A stretch of 48,888 nt of DNA from a bacterium (GCA_024698685.1 JAILQZ010000087.1:1-48888), one strand, 5' to 3'. Counted from the stretch's first letter, positions 38,224 through 47,797 are shown. Translations and numbers: made by a program. The notes: generated by a model not told the origin, from the letters alone.

Positions 38224-39030
38224 CTACTTGACGATGGCCTCGAACATCTCGTCGAGCCAGTCTCCCTGGACATCCTCGATCTTGCCTGCATCGACCTTCG
38301 CAGTGATCATGGGATCGAGCGGGATGCTCGCGGTGTGCTCGATTCCATGGCGAGATGCGATCTCGTCCAGATGGCTCTCTCCGAAGAGCTTGATCTGCCT
38401 TCCGCAATCAGGGCAGGTGATGTAGCTCATGTTCTCGACAAGACCGAGAACCGGGATATCCATGTGGTTGGCCATGTTGACGGCCTTCTCGACGATCATG
38501 CCAACGAGCTCCTGAGGAGAGGAGACGATGACGAGGCCGTCGATCGGAAGCGATTGATAGACGGTCAGTGCAACATCGCCGGTTCCAGGAGGCATGTCGA
38601 TGAACATGACGTCGATGTCTCCCCAAACAACCTCGGTCCAGAACTGCTGGACGATGCCGGAGATGATCGGCCCGCGCCAGATGACGGGATCGGTCTCGTT
38701 CTGGACGAGCAGGTTGAGCGACATGATCTTGATGCCGCCCTCGGAAGCCATAGGAACCATGCCCTGCTCAACTGCGAAGGAATGGTCCTTGATTCCGAAC
38801 GCCCTCGGGATCGAGGGGCCGGTGATATCGGCATCGAGAATGGCCGTGGCGAGGCCTTCCCTATTCGCCTTGCATGCGAACAGCGAGGAAACGAGCGACT
38901 TGCCAACTCCACCCTTTCCGCTGACGACTCCGATGACCTTCTTCACATTGCTGTACTCGTTGGTCTGCGCATACTGGCATTCCTGCGTGCAGCCTTCCTT
39001 GTTACCGTGGCAACCAGCGCATTCACTCAT
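38224..39030 (-). CDS. Mrp/NBP35 family ATP-binding protein
   Basis: VIGVVSGKGGVGKSLVSSLFA, ILDADITGPSIPRAFG, FIDMPPGTGDVALTVYQSLPIDG, N-terminal Cys cluster. Confidence 0.93.
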   Translation of the reverse strand: MSECAGCHGNKEGCTQECQYAQTNEYSNVKKVIGVVSGKGGVGKSLVSSLFACKANREGLATAILDADITGPSIPRAFGIKDHSFAVEQGMVPMASEGGIKIMSLNLLVQNETDPVIWRGPIISGIVQQFWTEVVWGDIDVMFIDMPPGTGDVALTVYQSLPIDGLVIVSSPQELVGMIVEKAVNMANHMDIPVLGLVENMSYITCPDCGRQIKLFGESHLDEIASRHGIEHTASIPLDPMITAKVDAGKIEDVQGDWLDEMFEAIVK

Positions 39031-39192
39031 CTGGCGTTTCCTTTCTCCGTGCCATTCGCCGCGCCTGCTCAGCGCCTTCTCCCATAAAAGCGAATCTAAT
39101 CGTACGCAGCTGATTGTATGCCTTGGCATCGAGCAATTCAAAGGGTTGCGCGCATACGGGCTGCAAGTGCGGAGAATGAGCGTTCACAGGCG

Positions 39193-40347
39193 CTACGGGC
39201 TGGAATCTGACAGCTGGATCTCGCGACCGACAGGTGGCGTTTCCATTGGATTGGGAGAGCGCTCAGCCACTGCCTGGCTGGAATTCGCGAGGAGAGCCGC
39301 TGCCAGCAGCGCCGTGGAGACGGTTGCAGCGATCGCGGCCACTCTGGGCCTGCGGCGCCTATGGCGGATTGCTGAGCGTGAATTTCCGGATCTGCCCTCT
39401 GCAAGGTCGCGCACCAGATCGGAGGCGGCTCGCGCGAAAGCCGCGGGAGTTTGGAAGCGCTCGAAGGGCTCGGGGGCGCATGCCCGCTGTATCAGCGCAT
39501 CGAGAGCATCCAGCTCGAAGGGCGCCAGCGCAGTGCGCACAGTTGCGGATTCGGAGAGGCTCGGCAGCTCGGAGGAGAGCCTGATGGGATTCTTCCCCTC
39601 GAGCTTCCAAGGGCTAGCGCCGGTGATCATCTCGTAGAGGACGACGCCGAGCGAGTAGATGTCGGAGCGGATGTCTACCTTGCTGCAATCGGCTAGCTGC
39701 TCTGGGGACATATAGCGCAGGGTACCCGCAATCTTTGTTGCGAAATCCTCGGATACGACCATGCGCGTTTTGGCCACCCCAAGATCGGAGAGCTTGGGCA
39801 CCCCGTCGGCATCGAAGAGGATGTTCGCCGGCTTGATGTCGCGATGCGCGACGATCCTGCCATCTAGATGCAGGTATGCAAGCGCACGGGCGATCTGCTC
39901 GGCTATCCCGAGCGCACGGGCGGGCTCGATGGTCAGCTGCTCGCGCATAAGGTCGAGAAGCGAGCCCCCGCAGAGGTATTCGAGGACGACGAAGGGGGCT
40001 CCGCTGCACCCTGGCATCGTGCCGCAACCTATGCCGCAGACGATATTGGGGTGGCTGAGCCTGCAGACGAGCTGGGCTTCCCTGCAGAAGCGCTCCCTGA
40101 TCGACGACCTCGCACCCTCGAGCCGCGCGACCTTGACCGCCACGCGCGCGCCGTCCTCGAGCTCGCCACTGTAGACATCGGCCATCGCCCCGCGCCCGAC
40201 ACGCTCGCGCATGACAACCTTGCGAGGCTCTCCTCGAGTTGTGGCGAAGGTCAGCTCCGTGGCACTCGGAACTAGCCGCGCTCGGCGCGATCCATCTCCT
40301 TCCTCCACCGACGGCAAGCTATTGATTTTCGAATCGATCTGATTCAT
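39193..40347 (-). CDS. serine/threonine protein kinase with C-terminal TM segment
   Basis: RVGRGAMADVYSGE, VAVKVAR, VAHRDIKPANILFD, LSDLGVAKT, GTLRYMSPEQL, SDIYSLGVVLYEMITG; VAAIAATVSTALLAAALLA TM. Confidence 0.9.
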   Translation of the reverse strand: MNQIDSKINSLPSVEEGDGSRRARLVPSATELTFATTRGEPRKVVMRERVGRGAMADVYSGELEDGARVAVKVARLEGARSSIRERFCREAQLVCRLSHPNIVCGIGCGTMPGCSGAPFVVLEYLCGGSLLDLMREQLTIEPARALGIAEQIARALAYLHLDGRIVAHRDIKPANILFDADGVPKLSDLGVAKTRMVVSEDFATKIAGTLRYMSPEQLADCSKVDIRSDIYSLGVVLYEMITGASPWKLEGKNPIRLSSELPSLSESATVRTALAPFELDALDALIQRACAPEPFERFQTPAAFARAASDLVRDLAEGRSGNSRSAIRHRRRRPRVAAIAATVSTALLAAALLANSSQAVAERSPNPMETPPVGREIQLSDSSP

Positions 40348-40393
40348 ACTGCAGCCCCCAAACCCGCTCTCCCCAACTCGGAGGGAGTGACAA

Positions 40394-41632
40394 ATGAAGC
40401 GTTCTACCTGCAGATTCACAGCAATCGTCATCATCTCGTTGCTGTTAGCTGGGCTAATTGTAGGGTGCGATTCCAAACAGCAGCCAAGCGGCAGCCAAGC
40501 GGATTCCGATCAAGATCGAAACCAATCCCAAACGATTTCTGAATCGTCCCCTAATCCACTCGAAACCCTGATATCGGAGACGATTGAAGACAAAGGGCTG
40601 TCCAGACTGACCGTAAGCGAATCGCAGGGATTCGCGCTTTGGGTGAAGGGGAAGCTCTCCGTCAGCACGGGCAGTTCTGAGGATGAAGATGACGAGCTGC
40701 TGCTCGAGGTCGATCCGGGCAGATACCTGACAAGGATCTGGACCGCGCTCGAGATCGATGGCCCGCTGATCGCAACCGGGGAGGTGAAGGCGAGCGGGCT
40801 GCGTGCGGTTGGAAAGATCGGCGCGGCGGTGATCGAGGCCCGCAGCGCCTCCTTCGAGAGCGCAGAGATCGGCACTTTGGCAGCCGTCAGCGCAGAAGTG
40901 GAGAAGCTCGCGACCTCGGCCGCGCAGATCGCGAAGCTCGCCTCCGAGCAGCTCATCGTATCGGGCGATGCAAGCATGGGCAACCTAAGCGTCAACGAGG
41001 CGATCACCGCTCCCGCCGTGCACGCGCAGTCGATCACCGCCCAAACGCTCGAAGCCAGCAAGATCGCGGCAGACAGCGCTTCGATCGACCAGCTCTCCGC
41101 GATGCAGGGCAGGCTCGAAAGCCTCTCCGCCAGCATCATCGAGGTGAACGCGATCGAAGCTACCACCATCTCGGCTGCGAAGTCGATTTCGAGCGCAGCG
41201 ATCTCCTGCACATCCCTCAACGCAACCGACATCGCGGCGGAATCGGTCGGCGCTTCGAGCCTCAAGGCGAATTCCATCAGCGCCACATCGCTCAATGCCC
41301 GAAGCATTGCAGGAGCGCTGGGCTCCCTGAGACTGCCGAGCGATTGTTGCGGCTCCGCCACCTTCCCAGCCATCGACTCCAGCGGCGAAGGCCTTGATGC
41401 AACCGTCGTCATCGAAGTGAATCCCAAGACGAGCGGAATCGTGGCAACCCAATGCACATCGATCTCCCCATACCTATGCATGTACGAGGTGGCGCAGATC
41501 GGAGATGGCCGATGGGAGATCTCGAGAAGGTTCGAATCGGCAGCAATGGAAGCACTGGACAACGGTTCCTTCCCGGGAATCCCAGAAACCGCAATCCACT
41601 GGATCGCCTTCGTCGAGGAAGACCCTGGTTGA
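40394..41632 (+). CDS. lipoprotein with Ala/Ser-rich short-period repeats (probable beta-solenoid)
   Basis: Lipobox LLLAGLIVGC; long run of ITAQTLEASKIAADSASIDQLSA..SSLKANSISATSLNARSIAG-type repeats. Confidence 0.7.
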   Translation: MKRSTCRFTAIVIISLLLAGLIVGCDSKQQPSGSQADSDQDRNQSQTISESSPNPLETLISETIEDKGLSRLTVSESQGFALWVKGKLSVSTGSSEDEDDELLLEVDPGRYLTRIWTALEIDGPLIATGEVKASGLRAVGKIGAAVIEARSASFESAEIGTLAAVSAEVEKLATSAAQIAKLASEQLIVSGDASMGNLSVNEAITAPAVHAQSITAQTLEASKIAADSASIDQLSAMQGRLESLSASIIEVNAIEATTISAAKSISSAAISCTSLNATDIAAESVGASSLKANSISATSLNARSIAGALGSLRLPSDCCGSATFPAIDSSGEGLDATVVIEVNPKTSGIVATQCTSISPYLCMYEVAQIGDGRWEISRRFESAAMEALDNGSFPGIPETAIHWIAFVEEDPG

Positions 41633-41775
41633 TAGCTGTGGCATCCAATGGAAAGCTCGCCATTTTTGCGCGTTTCGCTTGAAATGCTTCCCCCATTGGA
41701 GTAAGCCATAAGTATCCGGCGAATGAGCTAGATTTCGTACCTAACTCATTTGCTCACTCCGAAAGGAAGTGCGTC

Positions 41776-42225
41776 ATGGGCGATGAGCAAAAGGAAGAGC
41801 TGCTGAATGCTTGGTTGCAGATGTCCCTATGCGTAAGGGGCAACAGGCTTCTGAAGAACCTGTCCCTCAACGAGGTGGCGGTCTGCAACTACCTCTACCG
41901 CAACAGAAATTCGGGCGAGGAGATCACAGCGACGCAAATCTGCGATGAATTCCGGATCTTCAAATCGCAGATGAACAAGGTCATCTCGTCCCTCGAGGAG
42001 AAAGGCGTGATCGAGCGCTACCAGGGTTTGGACGACAAGCGCAAGCTCTGCATCCGCTTGATCGAGGATAAGATCAGCATCTATCTCGACGAGCACGAGC
42101 ACGTGCTGCAGATAATGGACGCCGTCGAGAAGTCTCTCGGCAAGGAGAACACGGCCCAACTGGCCAAGCTCATGGAGATGGCAACCGCAGCGGTCAACGA
42201 GCTGCAGGGAGATTCGAAGCTGTAG
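41776..42225 (+). CDS. MarR family transcriptional regulator
   Basis: LSLNEVAVCNYLYRN..EITATQICDEFRIFKSQMNKVISSLEEKGVIERYQGLDDKRKLCIRL. Confidence 0.85.
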   Translation: MGDEQKEELLNAWLQMSLCVRGNRLLKNLSLNEVAVCNYLYRNRNSGEEITATQICDEFRIFKSQMNKVISSLEEKGVIERYQGLDDKRKLCIRLIEDKISIYLDEHEHVLQIMDAVEKSLGKENTAQLAKLMEMATAAVNELQGDSKL

Positions 42226-42261
42226 CGAACGCTCTGCGACCTTCCGCTTGCCCTATTGGCG

Positions 42262-43203
42262 CTAAAGCCCCTCGAAGGCGGGAATGTACTCCTCGATCGC
42301 AGCCGACGGATCCTGGATGAAGCACTCTTCGAAATCCAGCGTCTCGGCGCGCTCGACCAGAGCGTCGTATTCGTGCGGATCGATGCGCCTCGCAATCTCG
42401 GGGAACCCATCCGGATCGGCAAGGGGCATGAACTGGCTCATCAGGCTGAGCGCGATCTGCGCGCCATACTCGGCCCCCAGGTACTCGATGATCGCCAGCG
42501 AATCCTCGAAGCATCCGGGTAGCGCCAAGTGGCGCACAACCGTTCCGCTGACGAGCAACTCCCCTTCCCCGCCGTCGGCGCGATACTTGGGCGCGCCGGT
42601 TTGCCGAACCATCTCCGCCAGAGCCTCCTTGGCAACCTGCGGGTAATCCGCAGCACGCGAATATCGCTGAGCAAGTGCGGAATCGGCGTATTTGAAGTCG
42701 GTGAGGTAGATGTCGATCAGACCGTCAAGCGCGCGAAGCGCCTCGATGCTCTCATAGCCGCTCGTGTTCAGCAGAAACGGTATCGCAAGCCCTCCGCTAC
42801 GGGCACGCTCGATGGCCCCTGCGACCTCGGGCAGATAATGCGTGGCGGTAACCAGGTTGATGTTGTTGGCGCCTTGGTCCTGCAGATCGAAGAAGATATC
42901 CGAAAGCTCCTCGACAGAAACTGCGCGCTCGATCCACGGATTGTCGGCGGCATCGATGCTGCGCACCGAAATCTCGCTGTTCTGGCAATAGACGCAATGT
43001 AGCGGGCAATGCGCGAAGAACACGGTTCCGGAACCTGTCACACCTGAGATAGGCGGCTCCTCCCAGAGGTGAAGTGCCGCTCTCGCCACACTCACGCGCG
43101 AGCTCGCTCCGCAAACGCCGAGCTCCCCCGCCGCGCGATTCGCGCCGCATTTCCGAGGGCAGAGCGTACAGCTCTCGTAAGCGCGCAGATCCACCGAGCC
43201 CAT
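42262..43203 (-). CDS. radical SAM protein, PflA/PflX-like
   Basis: N-terminal CTLCPRKCGANR, radical SAM CPLHCVYCQN, NINLVTATHYLPEV. Confidence 0.88.
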   Translation of the reverse strand: MGSVDLRAYESCTLCPRKCGANRAAGELGVCGASSRVSVARAALHLWEEPPISGVTGSGTVFFAHCPLHCVYCQNSEISVRSIDAADNPWIERAVSVEELSDIFFDLQDQGANNINLVTATHYLPEVAGAIERARSGGLAIPFLLNTSGYESIEALRALDGLIDIYLTDFKYADSALAQRYSRAADYPQVAKEALAEMVRQTGAPKYRADGGEGELLVSGTVVRHLALPGCFEDSLAIIEYLGAEYGAQIALSLMSQFMPLADPDGFPEIARRIDPHEYDALVERAETLDFEECFIQDPSAAIEEYIPAFEGL

Positions 43204-43776
43204 CTAGCCGATTTCGCCTCCACCGGGTTCGCGCAGCTCTCCACCAGCGCAAACCTCCAAGCCGCTGTCCTTCTCGATGATCCCCTCGACACCGTTTTCC
43301 AGCAGGATCGACAGCACCGTTTGGATCGCGAGGGGAAGCGCCGACTCCACAGACTCGCTAAGCCCGATCTCGAACTCGGCTGGCGAGATGTCCTCGACCT
43401 GCACTCCGACGCAGATTCCCTCGACCTCGTAACCGAGCATCTTGGCCGCATCGCGCACATCGGAGAAGCGCATATCATGGGCGGAGTGGATAACGTGGCT
43501 CCTGTCGATGTCATCGGGGCTGAACCGGAAGACCGTTCCCGCAGGCTCGCCCGTTCCATCGACGGCATCGACCACAACGAGCAGGTCGTTCTCCTCGAAT
43601 TCGGGCAAAAGGGCCAGCCCCATGCAGGCGCAGTCCTCCACGCTCACGTTCTCGGGAAACTCGTAGCGCTCGATCATCCTCTTGGCGATGGCGGGCCCAA
43701 CGCCCTCATCGGCCAGCAGGATGTTGCCTATGCATATGACGCAGATTCTCTTCACTCGCACTCCATCGCGTTGCAA
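43204..43776 (-). CDS. hyaD: hydrogenase maturation protease (HyaD/HybD family)
   Basis: VICIGNILLADEGVGPAIAKRM, LVVVDAVDGTGEPAGT, SAHDMRFSDV. GTG at 43755 is an alternative start. Confidence 0.88.
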   Translation of the reverse strand: MQRDGVRVKRICVICIGNILLADEGVGPAIAKRMIERYEFPENVSVEDCACMGLALLPEFEENDLLVVVDAVDGTGEPAGTVFRFSPDDIDRSHVIHSAHDMRFSDVRDAAKMLGYEVEGICVGVQVEDISPAEFEIGLSESVESALPLAIQTVLSILLENGVEGIIEKDSGLEVCAGGELREPGGGEIG

Positions 43777-43843
43777 CGTGCTTTCATCTTGAGATTATCG
43801 GGCGATTGGCAAGCCTTCGCAACCTGCCCCGCCCCTTACACAG

Positions 43844-43873
43844 AGCAACCCGGCACCGAGATGCCGGGCTGCT
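43844..43873 (-). terminator. stem-loop between the hydrogenase cytochrome gene and hyaD
   Basis: agcaacccggca-ccgaga-tgccgggctgct. Confidence 0.5.
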
Positions 43874-43904
43874 GACGATAGCTGGATTTGCAGAAGCGCC
43901 GATT

Positions 43905-44621
43905 CTAGTTGAAGTAGCGCTTTGCGTCTGGATCGCTGGGATCGAGATCCTCTCCGATGATCTCCTTGGTCTCCGGATCCATGATCATTCCGCCATGCTC
44001 CTTATGCTTGAACATGATCGCAACCTGCGCAGGACCCTCGATGAGGGCGAGATACATATGCAGGCCGGTGAAGATGATGAAGACCCACATCATGAAGAAG
44101 TGGATGATCCTCACGTTCATGATTCCGCCAACGAGGTTGGTGAACCAAACGAAGATGCCCCAGTCGCAGGTGGGTCCCCAGAGCGCAAAGCCGGTGAAGC
44201 CCATGAAGAGAAGCAGGAACGGAATCCCCGCATAGGAGAGCTTTTGCGGCGAACCGTACTTGGTGCCCTTGGGATGGTCCTTCTTAAGGAAGAGGTAGTA
44301 CTTGATCCAGGGAAGGAACTGATGCTTGTTGCCCTTGCTGGGCAGATAGTTCTTGATGTCCCTGTCGAGGCCCTCGCGGGTTCCGCCATACTGGGCCGAC
44401 TTGATGAAGAAGGCCATGATCACCCTTGCGAAGAGGTTAATCAGGATGACGAACGCGCAGACCATGTGCAATCCGCGACAAAGGCCCATGATCGACGGAA
44501 TCGCGGGGTAATGGATGAAGAGGCCCGAGATGATCAGGCAGAACATGCAGATAGCATTGATCCAGTGCGTGATCACGAATGGAAGCGGGTGAGCCTCTTT
44601 GTAATGTGCGAGATGCGCCAT
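43905..44621 (-). CDS. cytochrome b/b6-type hydrogenase subunit
   Basis: FVITHWINAICMFCLIISGLFIH, LHMVCAFVILINLF, HFFMMWVFIIFTGLHMYLAL heme-binding His pattern; abuts the large subunit gene. Confidence 0.88.
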   Translation of the reverse strand: MAHLAHYKEAHPLPFVITHWINAICMFCLIISGLFIHYPAIPSIMGLCRGLHMVCAFVILINLFARVIMAFFIKSAQYGGTREGLDRDIKNYLPSKGNKHQFLPWIKYYLFLKKDHPKGTKYGSPQKLSYAGIPFLLLFMGFTGFALWGPTCDWGIFVWFTNLVGGIMNVRIIHFFMMWVFIIFTGLHMYLALIEGPAQVAIMFKHKEHGGMIMDPETKEIIGEDLDPSDPDAKRYFN

Positions 44622-46256
44622 TTACTTCACCCCCCAAGGATTGGTAACTACTTCGAAGTGCTTGCCAGTGGCGGGCTCGTTGACGTGAACCGCGCAAGCC
44701 ACGCACGGATCGAAACTGTGGACTACCCTCAGCGCGTTGATCGGCTTCTCGACATCATCGACCGGGCATCCGATGAGCGCCTGCTCCATCGGGCCCTTGA
44801 CGCCGTCGGCATCCCTCGGGGAGATGTTCCAGGTGGTGGGGATGATGATCTGATAGTCCTGGATCTCGTTGTTCTTGATGCGCTCGAAGTGATAGAGGGC
44901 ACCTCGCGGAGCCTCCCACATTCCAGCTCCCTCGCCCGTCTCATGAGCGGGCTCGGTGAAGTACTTGGTGCTCGGATCCGCAGCGGCCTTGCCCAACTCG
45001 GTGAGCCACTCGACCTCGAGGTTGGCGATGTAGAGGCACTCAAGATTGCGGGCCACGATGCGGCCGAGGACCGATTCGAGGTCGTGGATGCCAACGCCAA
45101 GCGTCTTGGTGGTGCTGTCGATGAGCTTGACGATCTCGGGAACACCCCTCATGTAGGCGACGAGCATACGGGAAAGCGGACCGGCCTCATAGGGCTTGCC
45201 GTCGTAGCGCGGAGCCTTGCACCACGTGTACTTGCCCTCGAGATCCCTTCCGCCCTCGGGGAACTCGGGGTCGGTGAGGCCATGGCGCGGGTTGAGGTTG
45301 GACTCTGTCTTGTAGTAGCTATGGCCGGTGTACTCGGTGATGAGCGACTCATCGACGTCGTGCAGCTTGAACTTGCCGTCGATGACTCCAGCGGGGAGAT
45401 ACCTCTCGTTGGGCTTCTGCGATGGGCTGTTGAAGACGCCCCATGCAGCGTAGCGACCCGGGCCCTTGCCGAAGCCGAGAGCCTCGGTGTAGTAGGGGCC
45501 GATCGCCAGAGTGTCAGGGATGAGGGTGTTGGCCACCCAGTCGCGAATCTCGATGGCGCGCATCAGCGCATCGTCGATCTTCTCCACCGTAGGAACGTAG
45601 GTGGTTCCGCCGGGGATGGAGGTCATGATGTGCGGCATCTTTCCGCCGAGGAGGCCGGAGATCTGCGACGCCTTGGCCTGATACTGCAGAGCCTCGAGAT
45701 AATGGGCCGTTGCGATGAGGTCGAGCTCGGGGGGCAGGTTGAAGGTGTCCCTCGAGAACCAGTTGCCGGAGAAGATCGAGAGCTGCCCGTTCTTGATGAA
45801 CGACTCGAGATGCTTCTTGACGGCCGCGAAGTCGGAGTTGCCGGTTCCCGCAGCATTTGCGAGATCGTAGGTATCCGCAACGTTCGCGCTCAGCGCGTTG
45901 GTGGGATCGACGTAGTCGAGTCCGGTGAGATTGTAGAACCACAGGATGTGCGAGTGCAGGAACTGCGAGCCCTCGAGGATGTTGCGGACGAGCCTCGCGC
46001 CGTTCTCCAGCGTGATGCCGTAGGCGCCCTCGCCTGCGAAGCAGGCTGCGTGCGCATGGGAGATCGGGCAGACGCCGCAGATGCGCTGCGCGATCATCGC
46101 TGCATCTGCCGGCTCGCGATTCTGAAGGATGAGCTCCATGCCGCGGAAGAGGCCACCGGTTACCCAAGCATCGGTTACCTTGCCGCCGGAAACCTCCATC
46201 TCAACCCTGAGATGGCCCTCGATTCTGGATACAGGGTCGATGACTGATCTGGCCAT
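44622..46256 (-). CDS. [NiFe] hydrogenase large subunit
   Basis: DPVSRIEGHLRVEMEV, RICGVCPISHAHA, C-terminal SFDPCVACAVH followed by a cleavable-type extension. Confidence 0.96.
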   Translation of the reverse strand: MARSVIDPVSRIEGHLRVEMEVSGGKVTDAWVTGGLFRGMELILQNREPADAAMIAQRICGVCPISHAHAACFAGEGAYGITLENGARLVRNILEGSQFLHSHILWFYNLTGLDYVDPTNALSANVADTYDLANAAGTGNSDFAAVKKHLESFIKNGQLSIFSGNWFSRDTFNLPPELDLIATAHYLEALQYQAKASQISGLLGGKMPHIMTSIPGGTTYVPTVEKIDDALMRAIEIRDWVANTLIPDTLAIGPYYTEALGFGKGPGRYAAWGVFNSPSQKPNERYLPAGVIDGKFKLHDVDESLITEYTGHSYYKTESNLNPRHGLTDPEFPEGGRDLEGKYTWCKAPRYDGKPYEAGPLSRMLVAYMRGVPEIVKLIDSTTKTLGVGIHDLESVLGRIVARNLECLYIANLEVEWLTELGKAAADPSTKYFTEPAHETGEGAGMWEAPRGALYHFERIKNNEIQDYQIIIPTTWNISPRDADGVKGPMEQALIGCPVDDVEKPINALRVVHSFDPCVACAVHVNEPATGKHFEVVTNPWGVK

Positions 46257-47473
46257 TACTCATCGCCTCCCTCTTGGACATCCTCGACAACCTCTGGCGC
46301 CTCGGCTGCCTTGGGCTGCTTCTTGCTCCAGTCGCTCTCGGTCTCGATCGGCGCGCCGCCCTTGGTGCGTCCGGCGAACTTCATGCCGAAGCCGTGAGCT
46401 GCGATCGCCACGCCCGCGATGCCGGTTACTGCAATCGCCAGGGTGGTGGGCTGGAAGTTGGTGCTTCCGACGTGCATGTCATGGAAACGCTGCAGGAACG
46501 GAGCGTTGTTGTTGACCCAGTTGTTCCTGCTGGAGCGCGGATTGCAGGATGCGCATCCGATGCAGGGCGCTCCGGCCTCGACGCACCAGCTGGCCTTGCC
46601 GTTCCAGCGAACCACCGGGCAGTTGGAGTAGGTCTGCGGACCCTTGCATCCCATCGCGTAGAGGCAATAGCCCTTGCGCTCCTCGTCCGAGCCGAACTCG
46701 TAGACGAACTCGCCGTTCTCGAAGTGGCCGCGCCTCGGGCAGTTCTCATGGATGAGCTGGCCGAACGAGAGCTCGGGCTCGTTGTTCGAGTTGAGCTTTG
46801 GCAGCTGCCCGGTGAGGACGAAGTTCATGACGACCTCGACGATGTGCTCCGGATTGACCGGACACGACGGAAGGTTGATGACCGGCGTTGCGATGCCGTT
46901 TTGCTTGAGGAACTTCTGGACGCCCATCGCACCTGCGGGATTGGGATGCGCTGCGCACCATCCGCCATCGACCGCGCAAGAGCCTGCGGAGATCACCGCG
47001 AGCGCATTGCTGGCAGCGTGGATGAGGGCATCGGTGCCCTTCTCGTCGGCAACCATGAGCGCGTTGCCATCCCAACCGGTCATGACAGCGCCCTCGTAGA
47101 TGAGGATGTATCCGCCGGCTTCGATCGTCTCCTCCTTGGCCTTCTCGAGAGAGTGGCCCGCCGCAGCGGAGAGCGTCTCCGAGTAGTTAAGGGAGAGATA
47201 GTCCAAAACCAAGGTAGCCACATCTGGCTCTACGGCCTGCGCCAGGGACTCGGTGCAGCCCGAACAGGATCCTGCCTCGATCCAGACAACCGGAATCAGC
47301 TTGCCGGTTGCGGAACCGATCTCGAGCGCTTCGGCCACCTTCGGCCCCATCGTGGATGAGAGCCCGATGGCTGCGGCGACTCCACCGCAGAATTTGAGGA
47401 ATGTGCGTCGCGAGACACCCTTGCTGGCAAGGTAGCTAGCAAGCCCCGCTTCGCGGACCTCCGGCATTACCAT
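46256..47473 (-). CDS. [NiFe] hydrogenase small subunit with Tat signal and C-terminal anchor
   Basis: SRRTFLKFCGG Tat motif, EAGSCSGCTESLAQ, Fe-S cysteines GYCLYAMGCKGPQTYSNCP and GCASC, C-terminal TM; TAATG overlap with the large subunit. Confidence 0.95.
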   Translation of the reverse strand: MVMPEVREAGLASYLASKGVSRRTFLKFCGGVAAAIGLSSTMGPKVAEALEIGSATGKLIPVVWIEAGSCSGCTESLAQAVEPDVATLVLDYLSLNYSETLSAAAGHSLEKAKEETIEAGGYILIYEGAVMTGWDGNALMVADEKGTDALIHAASNALAVISAGSCAVDGGWCAAHPNPAGAMGVQKFLKQNGIATPVINLPSCPVNPEHIVEVVMNFVLTGQLPKLNSNNEPELSFGQLIHENCPRRGHFENGEFVYEFGSDEERKGYCLYAMGCKGPQTYSNCPVVRWNGKASWCVEAGAPCIGCASCNPRSSRNNWVNNNAPFLQRFHDMHVGSTNFQPTTLAIAVTGIAGVAIAAHGFGMKFAGRTKGGAPIETESDWSKKQPKAAEAPEVVEDVQEGGDE

Positions 47474-47692
47474 TCGTTTACCTCCTCAACTCAAAAAGAT
47501 GCAACGCCTGCTTCCTCAGCGTGTCGCATTACCATCGACTGAGCATCTTTTCCCTTCATAACACCGCAATGCTTGAAAATGCGAGCAACAACGATGAACT
47601 ATTTGCAATAATATGCGTTAGCAAAACGTTGCTTCTGCACGCAAAAAAAGCACAGTCGGCGACAAGGTATATTCTATCTGCAGACGCAGCTT

Positions 47693-47722
47693 TTGAGTAA
47701 CCCGTGAAGCACTTGATGTAAT
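47693..47722 (+). promoter_or_regulatory. predicted promoter for larB (TTGAGT-N18-TGTAAT), -10 inside a TAATG triplication
   Basis: -35-like TTGAGT at 47693-47698, -10-like TGTAAT at 47717-47722. Confidence 0.35.
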
Positions 47723-47739
47723 GTAATGTAATGAACCCG

Positions 47740-47773
47740 AAAGTGTTACAAAACTGCAGGAAAATAACACTTT
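47740..47773 (+). promoter_or_regulatory. NikR-like inverted repeat upstream of larB
   Basis: AAAGTGTTA-N16-TAACACTTT, perfect 9-bp arms; read as GTGTTAC-N14-aTAACAC, close to a remembered NikR motif. Confidence 0.55.
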
Positions 47774-47797
47774 TTCAATGCTTCGGAGAGGCGCGAA

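Noticed and set aside
40510-41709. 399-aa minus-strand ORF opposite the repeat lipoprotein
   Set aside because: Plus-strand product has a signal peptide, lipobox and SD; the reverse frame has none and is Ser/Ala-rich by composition only.
43806-46247. 813-aa plus-strand ORF opposite the hydrogenase genes
   Set aside because: Antisense to strongly supported hydrogenase large subunit and cytochrome b genes.
44622-46256. Possible selenocysteine in the hydrogenase large subunit
   Set aside because: The C-terminal motif reads DPCVACAVH with ordinary cysteine codons and no in-frame TGA.
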